Assembly: GCA_014529385.2 (NCBI GenBank)
Contig: CM043946.1
Coordinates: 33,806,558-33,870,557, forward strand
Origin: Adiantum capillus-veneris
Taxonomy: Eukaryota > Streptophyta > Polypodiopsida > Polypodiales > Pteridaceae
Length of the DNA: 64,000 nucleotides
Direction of reading: 5' to 3'
How positions within the stretch are numbered: position 1 is the stretch's first letter; each line of letters opens with the position of its first letter. Shown in pieces: positions 23,570-33,371 of the stretch. The notes beneath the pieces were generated by a model. The model did no database searches, had not been told where the DNA came from, and saw nothing but the letters and a program-made list of their open reading frames with translations. The translations under genes and the position numbers were made by a program.

Positions 23570-24063
23570 ACAAAATATATTCTTTCAACAATTTTTGTCT
23601 TTAAATGATTCTTCAACATAATCAATCAATTCTTCATATCAATCAGAATCCACTTATCAAACAATAACAATTTATTAAGCAATAATAATTCAACAAACAG
23701 TGACAATATATCAAAGAGTTCTTTTACTAATCTATGAAAACATATGCTTGTTTCTGGTGATAGAATCACGTTTCTCGGACAGTTTAAGGGGTTCCCTATG
23801 CTTAGCTTCCCAAGTCAAACATGAATAGCAATGCAGAATTATAAATTTGTCTTACCGGATTTGGAGCGCGTGCGGCTAACTCCTGTGCGGGAGGTTGGAC
23901 AGCTTCAACTTCTTATTCGGTTGATGCTTTCGCATGAGATACGTTTGGATTAGACACCTTTCTTCCCTCCTTCCTTGGTGGTGCAACGGCATGGGCGTCC
24001 TTAGAACTTTGCGTTACACGCTTCGGCGCCATAGCTTCGGAATAGAGAAAAGAAAAGGGCATT

Positions 24064-24106
<43 letters not shown>

Positions 24107-24256
24107 TTCACAAACCGGGAGACGGCACGTCGACGATTAGTGATGGAGATGACTTAAAGGTGAGAGGTTAAGGAAGAGAGGCTTCCTCCGGCACGTCGTT
24201 GCAAGAGAGCTTCCGCTTTTGTAGATATGTGTGTTTAAAGTGAGAGGATAAGGGTC

Positions 24257-24266
24257 CTTTATATAG
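24257..24266 (-). promoter_or_regulatory. E2 LTR TATA box
   Basis: The minus-strand TATATAAAGG lies within the 5' LTR, about 450 bp from its start. An equivalent box lies near 20772-20782 in the 3' LTR. It is the probable core promoter of E2. Confidence 0.6.
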
Positions 24267-24718
24267 GCCCTAGGGGGGTGCTAAGAATACTGAGAGGGTT
24301 TCAAGAATAAGAGAAGGAAAAGCTCGCGCGTCGTTGTGGCTCTAAAAATTTTTATTTTTTTAATTTTTTTTAATGCCGTTCGCGAATCTTATGCGCGATT
24401 TTTAAAAAGCTCTATACTTACAAGTTCCCATTCTATCTTGAGAGAGAGAAAGAAAGAAGTATCTTAATTTTGACTCACCTCTCTTTTCTTTTTCTAAAAA
24501 TACTATCTCTAATCTTTTTCTTCACACATAGATTATGTTCCCACATAAACCTATTGTTCCATATAAAGAAAGATCATAAATAAATCGATTCTAAACCCAA
24601 ATTTCAATCCAATTGCTCTGATAAACTCATGATGACTACCAAAATTGATAATCTCAATTACTTTGCAAAAATAACTGAAATGACTTATATGGATAATTGT
24701 TGGGTACATTACACGCAA

Positions 24719-25903
24719 ATTCACATTGGTAGGTGAGGATCTCATGAACTATGGGCGTGACGGAGTCCTTAGAAGGGTGTTGTACAAAGAAGAGATAGGA
24801 ATGGTGTTGGAGCAATGTCATGAAGAGAGCGGGCATCAGGGCAAAGATCGGGTTCTGTTTCCCAAGTGATTAGAATAGGATTTTGGTGGCCTTCCATTGT
24901 GAAGGACGTACATTACTGGTGCAAAACGTGTCACGGGTGTCAAACTATAGGTGAAACACGATTGGCAGCGGAGTCACAGGGCACCATCATTGTGCAAAGT
25001 TCTTTCGAGAAATGGGGTCTGGATGCCATAGGCCCTCTCCCAAAGTCTACAAGCGGTAAGAAGTACGTGGTGGTAGCCATTGACTACCTTACAAGGTGGG
25101 TCGAGGCCAAAGCAGTGAAAGAAGTAAATGCTAATGTGGTGGCTCAGTTTGTGTTTGATAATATTTGTTGTTGTTTTGGTGTTCCATGGGTGTTAGTTTC
25201 TGATAGGGGTCAGGGGTTTAGAAGCAAGCTAATGAGCGCATTAGTGGAGAAGCTAAAGATTCTGCATCGGTTTTCCTCGCCCTATCACCCCCAATGCAAT
25301 GGTCTAGTTGAGAGTGCTAATGGTCAAATATTCAAGATGTTAACAAAGTACGTGTACAAGCTGGAAGCTAAGTGGGAAGCAAATCTAGAGAAGTGTTTGT
25401 GGGCGTATAGAACGTCCTATAAAGTGGCTACAAAATTCACTCCATTCGAGCTAGTTTATGGTAAGGAGGCTGTGTTGCCAGTACATGCACAGCTAGGTGC
25501 TTTGAAGGGTAAGTCACATGTCAATGTCACTCAACAAGGGTTCTACAGGATCGGATAGCCAGTTTGGAGGCTTTGCAGTGGCAGACTACTATATGAAGCA
25601 AAGGGAGAAGCGGGTTTCCAGATTCATTCAGAATCTGCTGCAAAAGAAGATAGAGGAAGGAGACCTGGTCATGAAGTACGAAAGCTACCTGGATTTCAAA
25701 TTCCAAAAGAAATTCAAGAAGAAGTGGATGGGTCCGTATAAGGTGTGAAAGGCCTTTCCGAATGGGACCTATCAGCTAGTAAGAGCAAATGGCAAGCTTC
25801 TTAGGAACAGGGTAAATGGTGTGCGGCTCAAATTGTATTTCGAGAGGGATTTAGTGCCAGAGGTGCAACAAATTATAGTCAAGGGGGGTGGGCAACCCAC
25901 CTA
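24719..25903 (+). pseudogene. Ty3/gypsy integrase fragment, F+
   Basis: The fragment begins inside Pol, with GVLRRVLYKEE then the HHCC zinc domain (CHEESGHQG ... CKTCHGC). The integrase catalytic core follows: WGLDAIGPLP with the first Asp, VLVSDRGQGF with the second, and SSPYHPQCNGLVESANGQ with the Glu. After FTPFELVYGKEAVLP, the C-terminal tail (QKKFKKKWMGPYKV) runs to about 25903 with stops and frameshifts near 24868, 25556 and 25746. Integrase would insert element cDNA into the chromosome. The 5' part of this element is missing because E2 inserted at 24714 and its far side was deleted. The integrase is closest to the F- relic at 11591-12420 and differs from the Gy1-Gy3 family. The copy is inactive. 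Confidence 0.85.
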
Positions 25904-27228
25904 AAGCATGCAGTATGCGAAAGGAAAGAGATGAACCTTTTGTACATAGCTTGTACATACAATTATGGTTTTGTGAGTGCTTTTAATCGTCAGTTGGTGT
26001 GCCAGTTTCAAAGTTTTGTTCATATGCTTTTGGTCGAACATAAATGTTTGACCAGGGGACTGGGCAAGGATGGTATAACCAAAGTTGGTCGAAGCTAGGA
26101 GATGGTCTATGCCAGGCAAAGGCAGCAGGTAAGCGCAGTGCAGAAGGTTAGGGCAGGTGCCAAGGCCCTTGGCAGCCAAAGGATAGCGGGAATGTATGCT
26201 CAGAGTGGCTTTTTAGGCCAAAGTGCTACGAGAGGGTCCAGCTGGGATGGCAGATGAAGGTGTCCAAAATACCAAATCAGTGTCCTAATATGTAGTGCTC
26301 AGCGTGCTCTAGAGCCGGTCCAGACGGCTCGTCAAACTCAAGATATTGCAGTTTAAAGGAAGAGTGTATAGTAGATCCCCGACAGACATGGCAGCTGGTG
26401 ACATGTGACCCAGGAAAGTGCGAGCAGATACATGTGTAGTGATTGAGTTATGGAGCATGCTTGTCTTCTTGGATTGTGAATCGGAGCTTTGGCTAGCAAG
26501 TTAAGGTCAGTTGAATTTTTTCCAGGGGCCGGGTCTGAGCTCATTTGACCGCACTGGAAAATGCACCATCTAGCATCTTTTGGGCCTCACCAAAGCTCTC
26601 AGTGATAGTATGCACTATGTGGAGCTAGTCAGAGTCGACGGCATGTGAATCTGAGGTCGGAGCGCGGAGAAGTGATCAATCAAAATTGACAATGAATAGT
26701 GCAAGGGAAACTGCAGATGATTTTCCCATTTTCAGCTCTGAGAAGATCAAAAGTAATGGGGTATGCACAGCCCGGGGCTGACTTAATGATGATCCGACCC
26801 GGCTTGACGATATGAGATTCCGACTATCTGGAAAATTATAGAGACCGGGGGAAGAAAGGAAGAAAAGGGTTTTTAATAAATGGAAGTGGTGAGTTTTTTA
26901 AAGGCCTTGGAGGCCATTGGAGGGAGGAGCACCTGCGAGTTTCCATATGGCAACAGGCTTTGCCCCACATGCGATGTCAGTGCGTAGGAGGATGGGGTAT
27001 ACAAGCTGCAAAGGGGCGCCATTTGAGAGTATGAAGGTGTGTAGGAGCTCCGTGAGCTCTTGGCTATGGTGCCGAGCGTGCAGGCGGCGCTGCAGGGCGG
27101 AAACGCGACGATTTTGGCAGGGCGGGGTGGGCGGTGGCGTGTGCCGCATGTGAGTTGATGACGTGGTAGTCCCACGGCTAAGGGTGGCATCCCGCGGTCC
27201 TTAGAGGCCCCATCTTTTGAAGCCAAGG

Positions 27229-27263
27229 GGGGAGGGCATTAGCGACATCGCTAATGCCTCCCC
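27229..27263. repeat. Extended palindrome around GCATTAGCGA-CA-TCGCTAATGC
   Basis: The core 27236-27257 has perfect 10-bp arms around CA. G-rich and C-rich flanks (ggggagg / cctcccc) extend it to about 35 bp with one bulge. The word tagcgacatcgctaatgcc recurs at 27704-27722, there with a shorter left arm. Confidence 0.85.
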
Positions 27264-27703
27264 GCCTTGAGATAGAGAGCAGTCCCATGTGAGATAAAGA
27301 GAGGGTGTAGCCCGCTGAGCCCGACCCAAAAATTGGGTGCAAAGGGAGGGTCCTACGGTGTGGACAATGAGCAAAGAAGAGAAAGAGAGTTCAAGGGCAT
27401 CAAAGAGCCATTGCAAAGGCTGTCCAGGCAAAGCAAAGAGCAAGACCAAGTGGGCAAAGCAAGGAGCAAAAGGGCCAGTAGAGGCCGGACAAACCAAAGC
27501 TAAGGGTAAGGTTGAAGCCAGCCAAATGAAAGGGCAAAAAATGAAGGCCAAGGCCAAAAGGGGGCAAAAGGAGGATTCGGATATAGAGAGAGAGAGAGTC
27601 AAAGTCAAGCCATGTAGAGCAATGCAAGTCTGAGCCCAAAGAGGGTAAAAAGTGGAAGGTAAAAATAAAAAATTAAAAAAATGAAAAATGCCTAGGGGGA
27701 AAT

Positions 27704-27722
27704 AGCGACATCGCTAATGCCC
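27704..27722. repeat. Second copy of the tagcgacatcgctaatgcc palindrome
   Basis: A 14-bp palindrome, TAGCGACATCGCTA apart from its central CA, is followed by atgcccccc. It matches 27240-27258. It again lies in a G-rich to C-rich switch. Confidence 0.75.
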
Positions 27723-28168
27723 CCCGCCCCCCCAAGTGCAAAAGAGAGAAGAAGAGAGTAGATAGATCAAGGCGGTGCCCCTTTCCTAAAAATGCCAATC
27801 AAGGTGCCAGGTGGACCAATTAAAATTTAAATTCCCAAATTGATGGCCCCCCCTATAAAAGTCAAAATTGGATCAAATTAATGGCTTTTTCCTAGCTTTT
27901 TGGATGTCGTTTGAAGCCTACAAAGTGGAGTTCTCTAGCAGCTAGCCTCTTTGTACTTTTGATTGAAAATATCCATGGTGATGGAAAGGCAAGGTTGTGT
28001 ACATGTTTTTTGAAGTGCAATCAAGCCACCGTTGCCTCCTCTTGCTGTTGTTTCCCCTTCCCCCCTTCTCTTTCTCCTGCGTTCATGGTTCTCCTCGGTG
28101 CCGGTTGTGTAGATGTGTGTGCCCCCCTGGACCGACAGTGATTTGAGTGAGAGAGTGAGATTGAGTGG

Positions 28169-28169
<1 letters not shown>

Positions 28170-28222
<53 letters not shown>
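28170..28222. repeat. (GT)26 microsatellite
   Basis: Perfect GT run of about 53 bp. Confidence 0.97.
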
Positions 28223-28224
<2 letters not shown>

Positions 28225-28576
28225 GGGTGGAGACAGGCCGTGATAGCCGGTGTGCGTTGTATGGTGGATTTGTGGAGTCAGTGTGAGCAGTGGCAATTGA
28301 ATAGGCGATGGTCTGATAGTGTAAATTGTTTCTTTGAAGGTGTTTTCAGAGAGGATAGGGGTGCTGCAAATACCCTGAGCTATAGAGAAGCCCTTGTGTT
28401 TGTGTCGGGCGTGTTCCCCCATTCCCCCTCTCCAACGTGTATCACTCAATTGGGAAAAAGGGGACACCTCTAGTGGTAAGTGAGAGTCTTATGACACCTC
28501 TACTTCTTCCTTTGGCAAGAGGGGGCAAGCAAGGGAGGTGTGGTCAAGCCTTGGCTATCAAGCAACCCCAGAAGTC

Positions 28577-28585
28577 TATATAAAG
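28577..28585 (+). promoter_or_regulatory. TATA box (tatataaag)
   Basis: A good plus-strand TATA box lies about 690 bp upstream of the ATG of the broken cysteine-rich gene at 29271. AT-rich sequence between them could be leader or intron. It may be the LTR promoter of that element. Confidence 0.4.
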
Positions 28586-29270
28586 GGCATTCACCGTCAA
28601 TTATAGAGATACTTGAACACATATTGGAGATAGGGATACGCTACTACAGTGGCTACTTGTTGGTGAAGCTTCAACAAGGCTTTGAGAGATCAATAACTCC
28701 AAATCACATTTGGGTAATGTAAATCTCTTAATTAATCAAGTTACTATCAATCTCTTCTCTCAATTGGAATCCTTTCCAATTTTTCCCATATTATTATTCA
28801 ATTGGAATTTCTACTCTATTATCAAATGCTATACTCTTCTTTACCTATCCTCAATTGAAAATCAACGATCATTATACCTATTTTATGGTAATCTCTCCAC
28901 ACTACAAAGTAATGAAGGTCTCACTGCTCGTTTACATAATCAATTGTGTTGACTGCATGCACAATTTTTCATCAATGTAACCTAGATGCTTGCATGAATT
29001 AGCTAATCATATTCAAGATTTTTTTCCAACTAAAATGATGGATTGTTCTTGCAAGGAGATATAAGTGATTAATCATGTGATTAGTATATGAGTTATAATG
29101 CATGTTTATCATAAGATTATGTCAAGATTAAGCAAGCATATGTTTTTAATTTGATGTGTGGAATAACCATATATGTTTGGAATTAAAACACTTCTAATCA
29201 TTTACCCTACTTCCATTGGATTCTTATACTTTAACTTATAACTTCTTAAGTTAAGTATCTAGTAGTGGAA
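28586..29270 (+). other. Leader-like noncoding stretch
   Basis: AT-rich sequence between the TATA box at 28577 and the ATG at 29271. There is no supported frame and no primer binding site that I recognise. Confidence 0.35.
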
Positions 29271-29730
29271 ATGGCACCCGAGAGAACTCGCTATGGTGGA
29301 TCACACAATCACAAAGCTGGAACCAGTGATGGTAAAGGCAAAGCAGGCCCCCGAGGAATGAGGATGTTCCACTTATCCCACGAAGTGATGTTATTGCTCA
29401 AGAAAAGGTAGGAAACTTCTTTTTTGTTCAATAATTCTTTAAGTTGTATTAATATGGAAGGAATGTTTGAGAATATACTATCTGAAGTAGGAAAGAAATG
29501 TTTACCTAGTAGGAAAACTCTCGAACCTTCTTCATTCAAAATCCTATACCGATATAGTCAAAACTCTCTTTGATATCCAGGGAGGAGGGATTAGCGGAGT
29601 GAAAGCTAAAGAAGTGCATATGGGTGTACACATCTTGCGGGTTTGTGCCCAATGCAAGATCTTACTTGCGGGTTTGTGCCCAAGTTGCAAGTTAACCACT
29701 ACGGGTTTGTACCCACATTGCAGGACAATT
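29271..29730 (+). pseudogene. Broken gene for an unfamiliar cysteine-rich protein
   Basis: From ATG 29271 the frame reads MAPERTRYGGSHNHK and continues past one TAG (29409) to ILYRYSQ near 29560. A one-base shift near 29565 then gives TLFDIQGGGISGV, followed by a cysteine-rich tail. That tail has two CX2C motifs (CAQC, CPSC) and a third reduced to YPHC, encoded by three near-repeats of gcgggtttgtgccca. It stops near 29728. Reading is coherent across both breaks, so I take this as a real decayed gene and not a chance frame. The family is not recognised. The tail could bind zinc. Position after a TATA box and before Gy1 sequence suggests a retroelement gene, perhaps the Gag of an F-type element. 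Confidence 0.5.
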
Positions 29731-29944
29731 TAGTTGTATGGGCAACTAAAGACACCGAGAGCAATAAACTCTTGCTCAGAGGATTGAACTCTTGGGGTTG
29801 GGATATTTTAATGAATAAGGGTTGTATGTTGTTTTTCTTCTAGAAAAGATTGTTTTGGTGCCGCTTTGATCATGCTTGAAGGGTTGTCTTAACAAACTTG
29901 TGATGGAAACCATAAAAGGGAACTTTGTGTATGAACAATCATGT

Positions 29945-30466
<522 letters not shown>

Positions 30467-31873
30467 TTACCTCTCTCTTGAAATCATAGTCGTCCTCGAC
30501 TATGAGGTAGAGAAGATAAATCCTAGTCATTAGTCCGTTTGCTAGAGGGTAGAGGACCCCTATTTTACCCTACAACATCGTCCCAAAATGGATGACTAGT
30601 CCATTTGGTGCTTGAGAGCGTTAGTTGCCGCAAGCATGTCTGCAATTAGTCTGTATCAATCTTCCATAGTAGAGTGACAAGCTCTACTTGGTGTTCGGGA
30701 GACATCGTCTCCACAAACATGATCCTAAGCATGCGTACTTATTAAAATTTGTGCACAATAAAGAAAAAGAGAGTCTTATAAGACAAAAATTTTGTTCATT
30801 TTTACATAATTACATTTGCTTACCCCAGGGAATCATTGTAATCATTGACAAGGTTTAGATTATCCTTTAATTGTATGCCTTGCATCCATCTAGCATCTTC
30901 AAAAGGATAATTTTTAAACTTTATAAGATATCGTCAAATAGTCTTATCGCCTCATAATACCTTGTCTTTGTGTCAAAGAATGGAATCGGGATGCGGCACC
31001 TCTTTTTGGCCCTTGATCCTGTGCGTCTTCAATAATTGGTTCTTGAGGTGTCTCTCCTTTGTAAGGCTTTAGTAGGCTCACATGGAAAGCATTGTGTAGG
31101 AGCCAACGGCTGGGCAACTTGAGTGATAGTCCATCTCATTGATTGGTCTAAGAATCTGGAAGGGACCATAGTACCTTTTTGCTAACTTAGCATAGTACTT
31201 TTGGCATCCCATAATTCTTGCCCATTGTGTGCCTTAATCGATCCTTGGGAAACTTAAGCAAGACCCAATCATTTTGTTTAAAGCCTAGGGCTTTTCTGTG
31301 CTTATCAGCAGCAGCCTTTTGCCTTTGCTGAGAGATGGATATAGCATCCTTAATCTTTTGGAAATATTCTTGCAGGTCTCACGGCTATATTCATTTGCAG
31401 CAAAGATCTTCCCATGTACCTTGAGTAGCAAGGGACTTTTTGATTTTCCCTCTATCACCTCAAAAGGTGCTTTTCCTGTGGAAGTATGTACAAGGTTATT
31501 GTAAGCATACTCCACTAAGGGTAAGTACTTCTCCCATTGATCTACTTTTGTGACATAAGCTTTTAGTAGATCAAGAATGGTTAGGATAGCTATTTCACTT
31601 TGGCCATCCGTTTGGGGATGATAGACCAAAGTGAAGTTTAGCCTTGTACCTAAATTCTCAAAGAGACCCTTCCAGAAATTAATGGTCATTCTAGGATCTC
31701 TATCCGACACTATGGACCTTGGGAAGACATGGTACTCGAAGATTTGTGATATAAAGAGGGTTGCCATTTGCTTTGATTGTCTTTTTGATAGGTATGAAAT
31801 GTGCTTGTTTACTAATCCAGTCTACTGTCATCCATATTCTTCTATTCCCATGAATAGACTTGGAAATCCAACA
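30467..31873 (-). pseudogene. Gy1 integrase and chromodomain, decayed
   Basis: On the minus strand, the integrase core is readable at 31285-31767: IVSDRDPRMTINFWKG holds the second catalytic Asp, LVYHPQTDGQSEIA the Glu, and EYAYNNLVHTSTGKAPFEV follows. Upstream (to 31873) the first catalytic Asp region is damaged (SKSIHGNRRIWMTVDWISK). Downstream, around 30838-31060, the chromodomain seen in Gy2 survives only as DNA similarity with frameshifts. At 31873 homology to Gy2 stops abruptly within the word gcaatccaa and the foreign block begins. Gy2 sequence equivalent to 44282-45297 (RNase H and the integrase zinc domain) is absent here, so the insertion was accompanied by a ~1 kb deletion. Confidence 0.8.
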
Positions 31874-32637
31874 CAAGTCCAGCAATGTCTTATAAAAAAT
31901 CAGCAACCATGCAGGGAACCAGGCAAGTTTGGGTACGGCGTACAGAGATGACCGAGGCACAATTACATCAAAAGCGGAAATACAAAGTTTTGATAAGGCA
32001 CGATAGCCTAATTCCTATAAAAAAGGAGTCAGAAGAACAGACAAAACACCGAAAGCCAGCAAAACTTCAAAGAAGCATAGTCAATCTGTCAAATACGCAA
32101 CGGACTATATTGGTATGGCGGCCAAAATTGCCAATTCAAAACGAGCCAACAACACAAGAAGGGCGGCCAAAGATGACAAACGAGCAGTTATCTACAACTG
32201 TCAAGGTCATGCAACATCATGCAAACAGCACGAGGAAACAAACAGAATCAACAAAAAAAACTACAAGGATGTCTAAGACCCAAGTCATCAAGGCAGAAAG
32301 AAAGAATGTTCCACCAGATACGACAATATCGACTTCAAAGGAACCACATACGCCAATTCAAAACCAGTCGAAAACAATCAAACAAAGAGCGGCAGATCTA
32401 CAACTACTCCTTGCAAAGAAAATCTGCCAGCCAACTCAAGCTACCACAGGAAGCCTCAACGACAAATGCCAATAAGCGAATCGCTTATACCTTCCTCCTG
32501 CACCGCATAAATTATTTCTACATGCATTGACTGCACATGCATATAGGGCTATATTACAAGGCCTGCATTAGCACGAGTTCAAACCCATGCACAGCACATA
32601 CCCTTGACGATACCCTATCGTCCAGGAGGACTCCAAC
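31874..32637 (+). other. A-rich fragment with possible Gag remnant
   Basis: The block begins at the break in Gy1 and runs to a polypurine tract. It is A-rich and open in more than one frame (31885-32475 is the longest), so the open length is weak evidence. A different frame near 32170-32230 reads VIYNCQGHATSCKQHEE, resembling a damaged zinc knuckle, and continues for about 100 codons with one stop. I read this as the 3' end of a retroelement coding region, possibly Gag. The family is unknown. Confidence 0.3.
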
Positions 32638-32651
32638 TAGGAGGGGGGGAG
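32638..32651 (+). other. Polypurine tract
   Basis: TAGGAGGGGGGGAG is identical to the tract at 38668-38681 that precedes the element B LTR. It normally primes plus-strand DNA synthesis at the start of a 3' LTR, so LTR-type sequence should begin here, though no clear TG start follows. Confidence 0.6.
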
Positions 32652-33371
32652 GCATTCCAAATGCGGACTCATGTCATATATTAGAGGGCAATGTTTGTGA
32701 GCAATTTTTCAACCATTTTTGCGTTTTATTGTGTGATTTTTGGAAAAAGAATATGCCCTCGTAATTAATCAGAATTGGGGACCAAATCATCATTCATGAG
32801 CCCCTAGGGATGTGTATAGACTATAAAGAGAGTCAAATCTGGAAAGTGAGCTACAAAGTGTTTTGCTTTTCATTGGTATTTTTCTAGGTTAGAATTGCTA
32901 TTTTCGGGTTATTTTGGGATTTATTTGCTTTATTTTAGCCATTTTCTAGCAAAAATTATAGAAAAAAATCCGTAATCCAGATGGAAACACAGAAGAAGAG
33001 ACGCCTGATCAGAGCAAGGTAAAGAAGACACAGAAAAAATAGGGACTGCAAAGGTGACAGGGCAAAATGACCACCGTCATGAAGGGACCTCCAACAGGAG
33101 AAATCTACAAAACTGGTAAAACTGGAGCAACCGAAGTCCAAATCAGGAAATTTGCGAGCCTAAACCGCATCTCGCAAAAAGTTATAACCACAGGTAAAAG
33201 ATTGGAAAATTTGGTGTCGGAGTCTCGATTACATATAGCGAGGCTAGGCTAGAAATCCCTCATTTGAGTCATTTTCCATAGTGAGAGAGAGAGAGAGCTC
33301 CCTACAGCAGTTGAGACTTCCAGGAGCTCATCCATCGTGCACGGTCACCAGATCGACATCAGATATGAGAG
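32652..33371 (+). promoter_or_regulatory. Putative promoter and first exon of element B
   Basis: A TATA box (ctataaag, 32821-32828) is flanked by short gact/agtc arms. About 540 bp downstream, gagag|gtatgc at 33371/33372 is a good splice donor. The stretch is noncoding and contains a short GA run (about 33283-33298). It does not match the LTR at 38682-39606, so the two ends of this block may belong to different elements. The splice reading is inference. Confidence 0.35.

Larger units (their letters stand above)
19889..24713 (-). mobile_element. E2: gag-only LTR retrotransposon with long LTRs
   Basis: The complete 5' LTR (22695-24713, 2019 bp on the minus strand, TG...CA) is followed by a 2-nt spacer and an initiator-Met-tRNA primer binding site (22681-22692). 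A Gag frame follows (22122-21335). A G-rich purine stretch then leads to the 3' LTR (21229 leftwards). The 3' LTR is truncated at about 19889 and lacks its last ~640 bp. The 1.46 kb interior has room only for Gag, so this is a second gag-only, non-autonomous element like E1 but unrelated in sequence. It inserted into the F+ integrase frame at 24714. The matching left target site is gone with the truncated LTR. Confidence 0.88.
22695..24713 (-). repeat. E2 5' LTR, complete
   Basis: 2019 bp, beginning TGTAATGTACCC and ending CCTCACA on the minus strand. It contains a TATA box (24257-24266), a GA microsatellite (about 24068-24104) and the GCTAACCGCG cluster (23369-23569), which lies about 700-900 bp downstream of the TATA box. 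Confidence 0.9.
25904..28540 (+). mobile_element. F+ 3' region, probably LTR-derived
   Basis: Directly after the integrase tail comes a G-rich purine stretch (caaggggggtggg). The noncoding sequence after it aligns, with strong divergence, to the minus strand of 10.9-11.6 kb downstream of the F- integrase. I therefore read this as the untranslated and LTR portion of F+. It contains two copies of a gcgacatcgc palindrome (27236 and 27704) and a GT microsatellite (28170-28222). Frames such as the Lys-rich one near 27337-27633 are purine-rich accidents. Confidence 0.5.

Noticed and set aside
26873-27226. Minus-strand 117-codon frame and overlapping frames
   Set aside because: GC-rich stretch open in several frames at once, with no recognisable motif, in an LTR-like region.
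27337-27633. Lys/Ala-rich 98-codon frame
   Set aside because: Purine-rich repetitive sequence (gccaaagca words); composition explains the openness.
31885-32475. 196-codon plus-strand frame as a gene
   Set aside because: A-rich sequence is open in two frames, and the only motif-like stretch (a damaged zinc knuckle) is in a third frame; kept only as a low-confidence fragment.
32652-33371. 5' LTR partner of 38682-39606
   Set aside because: Beyond the shared polypurine tract and a few short words, the sequences do not align, so I do not call a pair.
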